Source of the DNA: an uncultured Clostridia bacterium | Lineage (GTDB): Bacteria; Bacillota; Clostridia; Oscillospirales; CAG-272 | Length of the DNA stretch: 40,378 nt | Assembly (NCBI GenBank): GCA_944384585.1 | Contig: CALWTY010000020.1 | Coordinates: 1-40,378, forward strand | Direction of reading: 5' to 3' | Shown here: positions 1-8,118 of the stretch, piece after piece | How positions within the stretch are numbered: the first letter of the stretch is position 1 | Layout: the number at the start of each line of letters is the position of its first letter | Program-made: the position numbers and the translations under genes | Notes under the pieces: generated by a model | Database searches by the model: none | What the model was told of the DNA's origin: nothing | What the model saw: the letters and a program-made list of their open reading frames with translations, nothing else

Positions 1-371
1 TGAAGCTCAAGATCGCCGTCGTCGAGCAGGACGAGCGGGAGGCGGGGCTGCGGAAGGTGCTGAATTTCGGACATACCCTCGGCCACGGGATCGAGAGCCT
101 CGGCCTCGGCTTTTATCACGGGGAGTGCGTGGCGCTCGGGATGCTGCCGATGTGCGCCGGGGAGGTGAGAGAGCGGCTGATCCCGGTGCTGAAGAAGCTC
201 AACCTCCCGACCGGGGCGCAGTTTGACCGCGAGGCGGCGCTGGCGGCGGTCGCGCATGATAAAAAGGCCGCAGAAGGCGGCATACGGGCTGTCTTTGTCG
301 ATAAGCCGGGCAGCTATCGGATCGCGAGCGTTTCGATGGCGGAGGCGGCCGCCCTTCTCGAAAGGATCTGA
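1..371 (+). CDS. aroB: 3-dehydroquinate synthase, C-terminal part (gene runs off the window start)
   Basis: This is the last ~122 codons of AroB, read from base 3, ending at the TGA at 369-371. AroB converts DAHP to 3-dehydroquinate, the second shikimate-pathway step, in the cytoplasm with NAD and a divalent metal. The sequence shows the family signature [12 protein letters not shown], whose two histidines belong to the metal site, followed by the helical C-terminal domain. The fragment has no start codon because the 5' part lies outside the window. It is followed by five further aromatic-pathway genes on the same strand. A hairpin repeat and a separate promoter lie between it and aroC, so the rest of the block may be transcribed independently. 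Identification rests on the motif and context. Confidence 0.93.
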   Translation, partial: KLKIAVVEQDEREAGLRKVLNFGHTLGHGIESLGLGFYHGECVALGMLPMCAGEVRERLIPVLKKLNLPTGAQFDREAALAAVAHDKKAAEGGIRAVFVDKPGSYRIASVSMAEAAALLERI

Positions 372-439
372 CCGACTCAAGCCAAGCCCCCGTATAGACG
401 GGTTCGGGGTGCGCGTCCCCCACGGCAGTTCGCGGCACA

Positions 440-530
440 ACCGTCCGAGCCGCCGACCCAAGGATATCTCCCCAAGACAAAAGTTTTTGGGGGGTGCAGG
501 GGGACTTTTTACAAAAAGTCCCCTTGCGCG
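440..530 (-). repeat. Dispersed double-hairpin repeat, copy 1 (minus orientation)
   Basis: This is one of six copies in the window. One hairpin pairs 496-510 with 513-527 across a two-base loop. A second, smaller hairpin pairs CCCCAA at 470-475 with TTGGGG near 487-492. Compared with the copies at 6.4-7.1 kb, the stem has GGAC/GTCC where those have GGGC/GCCC, so both arms changed together. It lies between aroB and the aroC promoter, where it could terminate aroB transcription. The rest of 372-591 shows no gene. Confidence 0.8.
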
Positions 531-591
531 TATCTCCTCCCCCCACGGCAGGGGGTTTACACAGGATTAACAGATAAATGGCAATTGGCTA

Positions 592-620
592 TTGAAAATC
601 AAGGCGCGAAGTGATATAAT
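592..620 (+). promoter_or_regulatory. Housekeeping (sigma-A type) promoter for aroC
   Basis: TTGAAA at 592-597 and a consensus TATAAT at 615-620 are separated by exactly 17 bp. The predicted start near 627 leaves a leader of about 58 nt before the aroC ATG. That is too short for a T-box or other large riboswitch, and none is visible. Confidence 0.85.
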
Positions 621-684
621 AAAATATTATCATGAGAAAAAACCTCAAAAATAACATCGACGGAAGAGCAAGGGGAATCAGGAA

Positions 685-1782
685 ATGAAAAACACGTTCG
701 GAAATCAAGTGACCGTCACGCTGGCGGGAGAGAGCCACGGGGCGGCCGTCACGGTGATCCTTGACGGGATCGCGCCGGGGACGGTCGTCGATCCGGAATA
801 TATCGCAGCCTGCCTTGCCCTGCGCCGCCCGGCGGGGAAAATATCGACCGCAAGACGGGAGGCAGACGACTTCCGCATCACGTCGGGCGTTTTTGAGGGA
901 AGGGCGACGGGCACGCCGATCTGCATCACGATCCCGAACGGCGATACCATCAGCGCGGACTATGAAAAAACAAAGGCGCTGTGCCGCCCGGGACACGCCG
1001 ATTATACGGCGAACGAGAAATATCACGGTTTCCAGGATTATCGGGGGGGCGGCCATTTTTCGGGGCGCATCACGGCGGGCTTAGTCGCCGCAGGCGCGAT
1101 CTGCCGCAGCGCGCTTCAGTCCTTCGGCATCACCCTCGCCACCCATATCGCGGAGATCGCGGGGATCGAGGATCGCCCCTTTGACCGGCTTTCCGAGGAG
1201 CTCCCGCGCCTGGCGGAAATGCAGTTCCCGGTGCTGGATGAGGCAAGGGGAGAGGAGATGCGGCGGGAGATCGAGCGGGCGGCCTCGGAGAAGGACAGCG
1301 TGGGCGGCGTGCTGGAGACGGCGGTGCTGGGGCTTCCGGCAGGGGTCGGGGAGCCGTGGTTCGATTCCTTCGAGAGCCGCCTGTGCCATATCCTCTTTTC
1401 GATCCCCGCCGTCAAGGGCGTGGCGTTCGGTGAGGGCTTCGGCTTTGCCCGGATGAGGGGAAGCCGGGCGAACGATCCCTTCCGCCGCGTCGACGGCAGG
1501 ATCGTCACCCTCACCAACCACAACGGCGGCGTCAACGGCGGCATCACGAACGGGATGCCGGTGCAGTTTTGCTGCGTGATCAAGCCGACGGCCTCCATTG
1601 CAAGGGAGCAGCTGACCGTCTCGCTTGAGACGGGAGAGAATGCGGTGCTGGCGGTGAGGGGACGGCACGATCCCTGCATCGTCCACAGAGCCGCCCATGT
1701 CGTCAACGCCTGTACTGCAGTCGCGGTGCTGGATCTGCTCGCGGAGCGGTACGGAACCGACCTTGCGGGGCTGAAAAGATGA
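685..1782 (+). CDS. aroC: Chorismate synthase
   Basis: This 365-residue protein makes chorismate from 5-enolpyruvylshikimate-3-phosphate using reduced FMN, the last common step of aromatic biosynthesis. Family signatures are present throughout: GESHG at residues 15-19 with the conserved histidine H18, GGGHFSGR in the first third, the TNHNGGVNGGITNGMP block, and RHDPCIVHRAAHVV near the end. Its length is normal. The ATG at 685 follows a purine-rich AAGGGGAATCAGG stretch, and no other start fits the family's N-terminus. Its stop overlaps the next start in an ATGA junction, so it is translationally coupled to the aroE-aroK fusion. Confidence 0.97.
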   Translation: MKNTFGNQVTVTLAGESHGAAVTVILDGIAPGTVVDPEYIAACLALRRPAGKISTARREADDFRITSGVFEGRATGTPICITIPNGDTISADYEKTKALCRPGHADYTANEKYHGFQDYRGGGHFSGRITAGLVAAGAICRSALQSFGITLATHIAEIAGIEDRPFDRLSEELPRLAEMQFPVLDEARGEEMRREIERAASEKDSVGGVLETAVLGLPAGVGEPWFDSFESRLCHILFSIPAVKGVAFGEGFGFARMRGSRANDPFRRVDGRIVTLTNHNGGVNGGITNGMPVQFCCVIKPTASIAREQLTVSLETGENAVLAVRGRHDPCIVHRAAHVVNACTAVAVLDLLAERYGTDLAGLKR

Positions 1783-3062
1783 CCTTCGGATTGATCGGGG
1801 AAAAGCTGGGACACAGCTTTTCGGGGACGATACACGAGAGAATCGGGGGCTATTCGTATGAGCTGAAGGAGCTGTCCCCCGACAGGCTGCCTTCCTTTAT
1901 GACCGAGAAGAATTTCCGCGGAATCAACGTCACCATCCCCTATAAGCAGGCGGTCATCCCGTATCTTGACCGCATCGATGAGGGTGCGGCGAGGATCGGG
2001 GCGGTCAATACCGTCGTCAACCGGGACGGGGCGCTGTGGGGCTATAATACCGATCTTGTCGGACTGATGCTCCTGATCCGACGGGTGCTGAAAAGAGCCG
2101 GAAGGCGGGAGCTGACCGGGCTGACGGTGCTGATCGCGGGAACAGGGGGCACCTCCCTGACGGCAGCCGCGGCGGCGGAGTCCCTCGGCGCCGGGACCGT
2201 CCTGCGGATGAGCCGCAGCGAACGGGAGGACGCGCTGACCTATCGGGAGGCGGAGAAGCGCTTCGGCGGGGAGGCGGTCTTTCTGATCAACTGCACCCCA
2301 TGCGGGATGTATCCCGGCGAGGATCGGGCGCCGCTCTCCCTGTCGGCCTACCGAGGAGCGGTCGGGGTGGTCGACGCCGTCTATAATCCCATCAGAACCA
2401 GGCTGATCCGCGATGCGGAGCGGCTCGGGATCCCGTCGGAGGGAGGGCTTGCCATGCTGACGGCGCAGGCGGTCGCGGCCTCGGCGCTCTTCCGGGGCGC
2501 GGAGGAGGCTGCGCTGTCGGAGGAAGAGGAGGCGCTTGCCGATCGGATCCGGGGAGAGCTGCTCGCCGCCAAGCAGAATATCGTGCTGATCGGAATGCCT
2601 GCCTCCGGCAAGACGACGGTCGGCAAGATCCTTGCCAAAAAGCTCGGAAGACCCCTGATCGATACCGACGCGGAGATCGTCAAACGGGCGGGGATGCCGA
2701 TCCCGGAGATTTTCGCAAGGGAGGGGGAGGCGCAGTTCCGTCGGCTGGAGCGGGAAATGATCGCGTCGCTGGCGGATCTGAACGGCGCCGTGATCGCAAC
2801 GGGAGGCGGAGCGGTCCTCGACGCCGGCAATATCGATTCCCTGAAGCGGAACGGCAGGATATATTGGCTGGACAGACCGCTTCGGGCGCTGATTCCGACC
2901 GCCGACCGCCCGACGGCCTCGAGCCGGGAGGCGATAGCGAAGCGATACCGGGAGCGCCTGCCGCTCTATCGGGAGCGCTGCGACCGACGCATCCGGGCAA
3001 GGAGAGGGGCGGCCGATACCGCCCGCCGCATCATGGCGGCGCATCTTTCGACCGACCGATAA
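1779..3062 (+). CDS. Shikimate dehydrogenase - shikimate kinase fusion
   Basis: This single 427-residue chain carries two consecutive pathway activities. Residues 1 to about 265 are shikimate dehydrogenase (AroE): NVTIPYK with the catalytic-type lysine at 56, GYNTD at 88-92, and the glycine-rich NADP loop GTGGTS at 121-126. Residues from about 266 to 427 are shikimate kinase (AroK): Walker A GMPASGKT at 272-279, IDTD at 294-297 for shikimate and Mg binding, the GGG turn at 342-344, and an arginine-rich lid near 377-402. The joint is a charged alanine/glutamate stretch at 241-262 with no stop or frameshift. AroE and AroK are usually separate; here the two steps before EPSP synthase are physically linked. 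The start is fixed by the ATGA overlap with aroC. Confidence 0.95.
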   Translation: MTFGLIGEKLGHSFSGTIHERIGGYSYELKELSPDRLPSFMTEKNFRGINVTIPYKQAVIPYLDRIDEGAARIGAVNTVVNRDGALWGYNTDLVGLMLLIRRVLKRAGRRELTGLTVLIAGTGGTSLTAAAAAESLGAGTVLRMSRSEREDALTYREAEKRFGGEAVFLINCTPCGMYPGEDRAPLSLSAYRGAVGVVDAVYNPIRTRLIRDAERLGIPSEGGLAMLTAQAVAASALFRGAEEAALSEEEEALADRIRGELLAAKQNIVLIGMPASGKTTVGKILAKKLGRPLIDTDAEIVKRAGMPIPEIFAREGEAQFRRLEREMIASLADLNGAVIATGGGAVLDAGNIDSLKRNGRIYWLDRPLRALIPTADRPTASSREAIAKRYRERLPLYRERCDRRIRARRGAADTARRIMAAHLSTDR

Positions 3063-3218
3063 GGGAATCGCGCCGCGGCAACCGCAAAGCGACAATGGCC
3101 GCCGAAGGCGGCGCGACCCGCCGACCCGCCGAAGGCATACCCCTCATGACAGCCCGGCGGAGCTGCTTCGGAAACCGACGCGCCGTCCGGGACATCCGCA
3201 GGGCAGAAGGAGAGAGAC

Positions 3219-4448
3219 ATGGAGATCGAGATCAGAAAAGGAAACTATGCCGGCAGAGTCCATGCGCCCCCCTCCAAGAGCGCCGCGCACCGACTGCTGA
3301 TCTGCGCCGGGCTTGCCGACGGAGTCAGCACCGTCCGCGGCGTCAGCGAATCGGAGGACATGAAGGCGACCCTCGACTGCCTGTGCGCCCTCGGCGCGGA
3401 ATGGCGGAGGGAGGGGGATACCGTCACGGTGAGAGGCTGCGACCCCTTCCGGCGGGGCAGGGCGATCCTTCCCTGCCGCGAGAGCGGCAGCACTCTTCGC
3501 TTCTTCCTCCCGCTCTGTCTGCTTTCGGAGGAGGAGGCGATCCTGACGGGAAGCCCGACCCTTCTCTCCCGCCCCCTTTCGGTCTACGGCGAGATCTGCG
3601 CGGGACAGGGACTGCCCTTTTTCTGCGGCGAGGACGGTGTCCGCGTCGCGGGCAGGCTTTCAAGCGGCTTTTTCCGGCTGGCGGGGGATATTTCCAGCCA
3701 GTTTGTCACCGGCCTGCTGTTTACCCTCCCGCTTCTGCCGGGCTTCAGCGTCATCGAGCTGATCCCGCCGATCGTCTCAAGACCCTATCTCGATATGACG
3801 ATCGAGGCGCTTTCCGCCTTCGGCGTGCAGGTCGAAATGACCGAAAACCGCATTCTCATTCCGGGCGGACAGCGCGTTCGGGCGACGGAGGCGACCGCCG
3901 AGGGCGACTGGTCAAACGCCGCCTTCTTTCTGGCGATGGCGGCGCTCGGCCATGAGGTTTCCGTCGACGGGCTGCGGCGGGAGACCCTGCAGGGGGACGC
4001 CGTGATCGGCAGGCTGCTCGGCCGTATGATGCGGAGCCGCCCGACGATCTGCGTGGAGGACTGCCCCGATCTTGCGCCCATACTGATGGCGACGGCCGCC
4101 GCCGCAAACGGCTGCTGTCTGACCGGGACAAGCCGGCTGAAGATCAAGGAGAGCGACCGGGGACAGGCGATGGCGGAGGAGCTTTCCGCCTTCGGCGCGT
4201 CGGTCACGGTGGAGGAGGATCGGATCGTCGTCGAGCCGCCGAAGACGCTGCGCGCGCCCGACCGTCCGCTCCGCGGGCACAACGATCATCGGATCGTAAT
4301 GGCCTGTGCGGTGCTGCTCACCCTCACGGGGGGCAGGATCGAGGGAGCGGAGGCGGTTCGGAAGAGCTATCCCGACTTTTTCCGCGATCTGTTTTCGCTC
4401 TGCGGCGAATCGATTTCTGATGCAAAGGGTGATGACCATGAAGCTTGA
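3219..4448 (+). CDS. aroA: 3-phosphoshikimate 1-carboxyvinyltransferase (EPSP synthase)
   Basis: This 409-residue enzyme joins PEP to shikimate-3-phosphate. Recognisable motifs are PPSKSAAHR at 17-25 (lysine 20, serine 21 and arginine 25 contact the substrate), ESGSTLRF for PEP binding, GDISSQF in the middle, PDLAP with the catalytic-type aspartate, KESDR, and NDHRIVMA near the C-terminus. The length is slightly short but within the family range. The ATG at 3219 follows AGAAGGAGAG. The 156 bp before it contain small GCCGCC/GGCGGC inverted repeats and no gene. The 3' end overlaps tyrA by 11 bp, which suggests coupling. Confidence 0.96.
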   Translation: MEIEIRKGNYAGRVHAPPSKSAAHRLLICAGLADGVSTVRGVSESEDMKATLDCLCALGAEWRREGDTVTVRGCDPFRRGRAILPCRESGSTLRFFLPLCLLSEEEAILTGSPTLLSRPLSVYGEICAGQGLPFFCGEDGVRVAGRLSSGFFRLAGDISSQFVTGLLFTLPLLPGFSVIELIPPIVSRPYLDMTIEALSAFGVQVEMTENRILIPGGQRVRATEATAEGDWSNAAFFLAMAALGHEVSVDGLRRETLQGDAVIGRLLGRMMRSRPTICVEDCPDLAPILMATAAAANGCCLTGTSRLKIKESDRGQAMAEELSAFGASVTVEEDRIVVEPPKTLRAPDRPLRGHNDHRIVMACAVLLTLTGGRIEGAEAVRKSYPDFFRDLFSLCGESISDAKGDDHEA

Positions 4449-5328
4449 GAAGGACGCCCCGATCCTGATCGTGGGGCTGGGACTGATGGGGGGCAGCTAT
4501 GCCATCGCGCTCAAAAAGAAGGGCTATACCGTCGGCGCGCTGACGAAGGAGCGCGATTCCGTCGAGTACGCGCTGGAGCAGGGAATTATCGACTACGGCG
4601 GGACGGAGCCGACGGCGGAGCTGGTCGGAAGCGCCGGGCTTGTGATCTTCGCGCTCTATCCCCGCGTATTCGTCGAATGGATCGAGCGGTATCAGCATCT
4701 GCTCCGCCCCGGCGCGGTCCTGACCGATGTGACGGGGGTCAAGACGGCGATCGTTTATACCGTACAGGCGATGCTCCGCCCCGACCTGGAATTCATCGCC
4801 GCCCATCCCATGACGGGGCGGGAGGTCTACGGCGTGCGGAACAGCACCGACCGCAGCTTCCCCGATGCCAACTACATCGTCACCCCCACCGACCGCAACA
4901 GCGAGGAGGCGGTGGCGCTGGCGAAGGAGCTTGGGCGGGAGCTGGGCTTTGCCAGGGTCTCGGTGCTGTCGCCGGAGGCGCACGACGAGGTGATCGCCTT
5001 CGTCTCGCAGCTGGCTCACTGCATTGCCATCACCCTCATGACCTGCAACGAGCTGGAGCGGCTGGAGGACTATACCGGCAACTCCTTCCGCGATCTCACG
5101 CGGATCGCGCATATCAACGAGGAGATGTGGTCGGAGCTGTTTCTGCTCAACCGCGAGGCGCTGCTGCGGGAGATGGATCTCTTCTCCGCACAGTTTGCCC
5201 GCCTCAGGACCAGTCTGGCGGAGGGCGATCTTGCTGCCATGAAGGAGATCATGCGCCGCTCCACCGCCCGCCGCGATCTCTTTGATGAAGTCAAGCCGGC
5301 GGAGCCGGAAGAATCAAAATCATGCTGA
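4438..5328 (+). CDS. tyrA: Prephenate dehydrogenase
   Basis: This enzyme converts prephenate to 4-hydroxyphenylpyruvate with NAD, committing chorismate-derived carbon to tyrosine. The 296-residue product has an N-terminal Rossmann loop (GLGLMGGSYA) and the TyrA signature AAHPMTGRE, with the histidine that positions the substrate, then an all-helical dimerisation half. No C-terminal ACT domain is present, so feedback control by tyrosine through ACT is not expected. The frame is open upstream inside aroA. I chose the ATG at 4438 because AAAGGG at 4424-4429 is well spaced from it and because the Rossmann strand follows immediately. An ATG at 4432 is possible but too close to that site. Confidence 0.93.
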   Translation: MKLEKDAPILIVGLGLMGGSYAIALKKKGYTVGALTKERDSVEYALEQGIIDYGGTEPTAELVGSAGLVIFALYPRVFVEWIERYQHLLRPGAVLTDVTGVKTAIVYTVQAMLRPDLEFIAAHPMTGREVYGVRNSTDRSFPDANYIVTPTDRNSEEAVALAKELGRELGFARVSVLSPEAHDEVIAFVSQLAHCIAITLMTCNELERLEDYTGNSFRDLTRIAHINEEMWSELFLLNREALLREMDLFSAQFARLRTSLAEGDLAAMKEIMRRSTARRDLFDEVKPAEPEESKSC

Positions 5329-5367
5329 TCGGCGGGGGTTCCCCACCGAGGAAAGGACGAAACCACC

Positions 5368-6396
5368 ATGAATATGGAATTTTACAGAAAGCTCCCGATC
5401 CCGAAGCTGATCAAGGAGCAGTATCCCCTCTCCCCTGAGCTGGCGGAGCGGAAGAAGGCGGAAGACGCCGAGATACGGAAGATTTTTACGGGGGAGAGCG
5501 AGAAATTTCTGCTGGTGATCGGGCCTTGCTCCGCCGACAACGAGGATTCCGTGATCGATTACATCTCCCGCCTGCGGGTCGTGCAGGACAAAGTGAGCGA
5601 TAAGCTGGTGATCGTGCCCCGCATCTATACCAACAAGCCGAGAACCACCGGAGACGGCTACAAGGGCATGCTCCATCAGCCCAATCCCAACGAGCGCCCC
5701 GATATGCTCAAGGGCGTGATCGCCATCCGCTCCCTGCATATGCGCGCGCTTCGCGAGACCGGGTTCTCCTGCGCCGACGAGATGCTCTATCCCGAAAATC
5801 ACCGTTATCTTTCCGACGTGCTGTCCTATGTGGCGGTCGGCGCGCGGTCGGTGGAGGATCAGCAGCATCGTCTCTGCGCCAGCGGGCTTGACATCCCCTG
5901 CGGTATGAAGAATCCGACCGGCGGCGACATCTCGATCATGCTGAATTCCATCACCGCCGCGCAGCATTCCCACACCTTTATTTATCGCGGCTGGGAGGTC
6001 AAGTCGCTGGGCAATCCGCTGGCTCACGCCATCCTGCGCGGCTATGTCGACGACCACGGCGTTTCCCATCCCAACTATCACTATGAGGATCTGATCGGGC
6101 TGTACGAGTCCTATTCCGCAAAGGGTCTGCAGAACATGGCGGCGCTGATCGATACCAATCACGCCAATTCCGGAAAGAATTGGCTGGAGCAGATCCGCAT
6201 TGCCAAAGAGGTGCTGCACAGCTGCCGTTATTCCCATGATGTCAGAACCCTCGTCAAGGGGCTGATGATCGAGAGCTATATCGAGGACGGCGCGCAGAAG
6301 ATCGGGGAGAACATCTACGGAAAATCCATCACCGATCCCTGCCTGGGTTGGGACAAAACCGAAAAGCTTCTCTACGAAATCGCCGACAGCCTTTGA
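5368..6396 (+). CDS. 3-deoxy-7-phosphoheptulonate (DAHP) synthase, type I
   Basis: This 342-residue enzyme condenses PEP with erythrose-4-phosphate, the entry step of the pathway whose later genes lie just upstream. It resembles the AroF/AroG/AroH group: IGPCSA in the first strand, NKPRTT and YKGM for PEP binding, KNPTGGDISIMLNSITAAQ in the middle, and DTNHANSGK near the C-terminal third for metal and phosphate contacts. No fused chorismate mutase domain is visible. The start follows GAGGAAAGGACG, with a second in-frame ATG two codons later. The gap after tyrA is only 39 bp, so it probably belongs to the same transcript. Which aromatic amino acid inhibits it cannot be read from the sequence, so I assign no isozyme symbol. 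Confidence 0.94.
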   Translation: MNMEFYRKLPIPKLIKEQYPLSPELAERKKAEDAEIRKIFTGESEKFLLVIGPCSADNEDSVIDYISRLRVVQDKVSDKLVIVPRIYTNKPRTTGDGYKGMLHQPNPNERPDMLKGVIAIRSLHMRALRETGFSCADEMLYPENHRYLSDVLSYVAVGARSVEDQQHRLCASGLDIPCGMKNPTGGDISIMLNSITAAQHSHTFIYRGWEVKSLGNPLAHAILRGYVDDHGVSHPNYHYEDLIGLYESYSAKGLQNMAALIDTNHANSGKNWLEQIRIAKEVLHSCRYSHDVRTLVKGLMIESYIEDGAQKIGENIYGKSITDPCLGWDKTEKLLYEIADSL

Positions 6397-6420
6397 GCTG
6401 TGCGGCGCTGCGCGGGGGGT

Positions 6421-7262
6421 TACGCAGGGCGGGCTTTTTGAAAAAAGCCCCCCTGCACCCCCCAAAAACTTTTGCCTTGGGGGGACATACTTGGGTCTGC
6501 GGCACGGGCGGACACGCGGCGGTATTCGTATATGGTGCGGGGCGGCTTGGCGGACGCGCGGGCGGTCGTTCGTCGGTATGGTGATGCGGCTCGGGCGGTG
6601 GAGACGGAGGCGGCGCGCTCTGCTCCTCCCCGCTCGGATTCCCTCGTCGACCGCGCCGTGTCCGACAACTGTGCCTCCACCGCCGGCATGGCGCGTCTTT
6701 TGATTTTCGCCCGCCTGCGCCCCGCGGAATCGACTCCCTGCGCACCTGTTCGCCAACCCGCACATCGCCGCGCCGAATCCCGTTGCACCGAAAAGCCTCG
6801 CTCCGCGGCTCGGAGCGTAACGCAGGAGACTGCGTTTTTTAATTTGCTCTGCGAGGGAGCGCTGCGCGGGGGTTACGCAGGGCGGGCTTTTTGAAAAAAG
6901 CCCCCCTGCACCCCCCAAAACTTTTGCCTCGGGGGGATATACCTGGGTCTGCGGCTCGGGCGGACGCGCGGGCGGTCGTTCGTCGGTATGGTGATGCGGC
7001 TCGGGCGGTGGAGACGGAGGCGGCGCGCTCTGCTCCTCCCCGCGCATCTGTTCGCCCGCCCGCGCATCGGCCTACGCAGGGCGGGCTTTTTGAAAAAAGC
7101 CCCCTGCACCCCCAAAACTTTTGCCTTGGGGGGATATACTTGGTCTGCGGCTCGGGCGGACACTCGGCGGTATTCGTACAGGAGGCGGGGCGGCTTGGGC
7201 GGAAGTGCGGGCGATGATGCGTGGCAGCTCGGGCGGTGGAGACGGAGGCGGCGCGCCTCGCC
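6421..7262 (+). repeat. Array of three long copies of the double-hairpin repeat
   Basis: About 900 bp without a gene separate the DAHP synthase from the tRNA genes. They contain three copies starting near 6421, 6873 and 7073. Each begins with hairpin H1 (copy one pairs 6424-6439 with 6442-6456, with one bulged C) and hairpin H2 (CCCCCCAA 6458-6465 with TTGGGGGG 6477-6484). A GC-rich tail rich in GGGCGG follows. Tails of copies one and two are nearly identical, but copy two lacks about 40 bp present in copies one and three. H1 of copy one lies 28 bp after the DAHP synthase stop and could end that transcript. Open frames across the array are low-complexity shadows. Confidence 0.85.
6819..6840 (+). 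terminator. Intrinsic terminator inside the repeat array
   Basis: AACGCAG at 6819-6825 pairs with CTGCGTT at 6830-6836 across a GAGA loop and is followed by TTTT. It lies about 420 bp past the aromatic operon and may catch read-through toward the convergent tRNA genes. Its stem is short. Confidence 0.5.
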
Positions 7263-7306
7263 ACGGGCGCAGCCGTTCCGTCGTCCCTGCGGCATTTTCG
7301 CGGCAG

Positions 7307-7351
7307 AAAAAAACAAATCCGAACCGCTTTCGACCTACGAAACAGTTCGGA
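7307..7351 (-). terminator. Intrinsic terminator of the tRNA operon
   Basis: Read on the minus strand, TCCGAAC pairs with GTTCGGA, with an inner TTTCG/CGAAA stem. The tail is TTTGTTTTTTT (complement of 7307-7317). It lies 13 bp downstream of the encoded CCA of tRNA-Glu, as expected for the end of the two-gene tRNA transcript. Confidence 0.85.
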
Positions 7352-7364
7352 CTTATGCGCCTTC

Positions 7365-7439
7365 TGGTGACCCGGACGGGAATCGAACCCGTGTTACCGC
7401 CGTGAAAGGGCGGTGTCTTAGCCGCTTGACCACCGGGCC
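7365..7439 (-). tRNA. tRNA-Glu (anticodon UUC)
   Basis: This 75-nt cloverleaf reads GGCCCGG at its 5' end, pairing with CCGGGTC at the 3' end with one G-U. The anticodon loop is CTTTCAC, giving anticodon TTC, and the T loop is TTCGATT. The 3' CCA is encoded. It lies 2 bp downstream of tRNA-Met on the same strand, and a terminator follows immediately. Confidence 0.96.
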
Positions 7440-7441
7440 TT

Positions 7442-7518
7442 TGGTAGCGGAAGTTGGACTTGAACCCACGACCTATCGGGTATGAACCGATTGCTCTAGC
7501 CAGCTGAGCTATTCCGCC
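7442..7518 (-). tRNA. tRNA-Met, elongator type (anticodon CAU)
   Basis: This 77-nt cloverleaf has acceptor GGCGGAA pairing with TTCCGCT, an anticodon stem ATCGG/CCGAT and the loop TTCATAC (anticodon CAT). The 3' CCA is encoded. The body resembles known Bacillota elongator tRNA-Met genes. It lacks the three G-C pairs below the anticodon that mark initiators. The T stem GTGGG/CCAAC contains one G-A mismatch. An Ile (lysidine-modified CAU) identity cannot be excluded from the anticodon alone. Confidence 0.92.
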
Positions 7519-7545
7519 ATAAACATCATTCAGAAATACTTTAGC

Positions 7546-7574
7546 ATTATACCACATCGGGGGAATTTTGTCAA
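7546..7574 (-). promoter_or_regulatory. Consensus housekeeping promoter for the tRNA-Met/tRNA-Glu operon
   Basis: On the minus strand this reads TTGACA (7574-7569), 17 bp, TATAAT (7551-7546). Both hexamers match consensus perfectly, which suits strong stable-RNA expression. The transcript start should lie just upstream of tRNA-Met. Confidence 0.93.
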
Positions 7575-7633
7575 GGGCTTTGGGGAAATTTTTTTGATGG
7601 CTGATATTACCGTCAGGCGGCGCGCCGGCCGCT

Positions 7634-7663
7634 GCATAAAACCGCGCCGTGGGCGGCAATACT
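7634..7663 (+). promoter_or_regulatory. Candidate forespore (sigma-F/sigma-G type) promoter for the sigG remnant
   Basis: GCATA at 7634-7638 and GGCAATACT at 7655-7663 are separated by 16 bp. These fit the GYATA and GGNNANANT elements used by sigma-F and sigma-G, though spacing is usually about 15. It lies 40 bp before the sigG start, where a forespore promoter is expected. The call depends partly on that context. Confidence 0.55.
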
Positions 7664-7702
7664 TTGAACGGAAACAAAATCAGCCTCGAAAGGAAGCGCG
7701 AT

Positions 7703-8101
7703 ATGTATTACAATAAGGTAGAGATCTGCGGTGTGAACACCGCCAAGCTGAAGACCCTCACGGACGAGGAGAAGCGGGAGCTGCTGCTGCGATGCAGGCA
7801 GGGGGACGCCGAGGCGAGGCGGCAGCTCATCGACGGCAATCTGCGGCTGGTGCTGAGCATCGTGCAGCGCTTTGCCAACCGCAGGGAGAACCCCGACGAT
7901 CTCTTTCAGGTGGGCTGCATCGGGCTGATCAAGGCGGTGGATCACTTCAATACCGGGCTGGACGTGAAATTTTCCACCTATGCCGTGCCGATGAAGGTGC
8001 GGAGGGGAAACGCCTGCTCTTTGTGTGTGTTGCACAAGGGCAGGCGTTATCTTTTGCGCATTATGACAGTATCTTCGGGAGGATGCAGGCTTTGTTTTTG
8101 A
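7703..8101 (+). pseudogene. sigG: Truncated RNA polymerase sigma-G factor (5' fragment)
   Basis: The first 97 codons (7703-7993) are a clear SigG N-terminus. They open with the near-invariant NKVEICGV segment and continue through GNLRLVLSIVQRF, DDLFQVGCIGLIKA and KFSTYAVPM of sigma region 2. SigG should continue after this point with IIGEIRRYLRDNN and about 150 more residues of regions 3 and 4. Here it changes abruptly into 35 unrelated codons ending at 8099-8101; a VRR at residues 99-101 might be the last trace of homology. Regions 3 and 4, including -35 recognition, are not found elsewhere in the window. The ATG at 7703 follows GAAAGGAAGC. Causes could be a deletion, an interrupting element or a bad assembly join. 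Confidence 0.88.
8009..8055 (+). terminator. Hairpin resembling an intrinsic terminator just after the sigG break
   Basis: AACGCCTGC at 8009-8017 pairs with GCAGGCGTT at 8040-8048. The stem extends inward through one G-U pair and one bulge to GTG/CAC, and the tail is TTATCTTTT. It lies within the non-sigma tail of the broken gene. It could be the terminator of a lost gene that the deletion joined to sigG. Confidence 0.55.
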
Positions 8102-8118
8102 TAAAATGCATTACCCAC

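Noticed and set aside
1116..3095. Very long open frame on the minus strand opposite aroC and the aroE-aroK fusion
   Set aside because: High-GC coding DNA often leaves antisense frames open. The product is Arg/Pro-rich with no family resemblance, while the plus-strand genes show clear motifs.
6472..7264. Several 60-165 codon frames in the repeat array before the tRNA genes
   Set aside because: They follow repeat copies, have RRR/GGG-type composition and shift frame between copies. No ribosome site or conserved product was seen.
7994..8010. Group II intron 5' end interrupting sigG (GTGCG-like bases)
   Set aside because: GTGCG is too short to be informative. No reverse transcriptase, domain V or downstream exon was found, and the bases before it do not match intact sigG.
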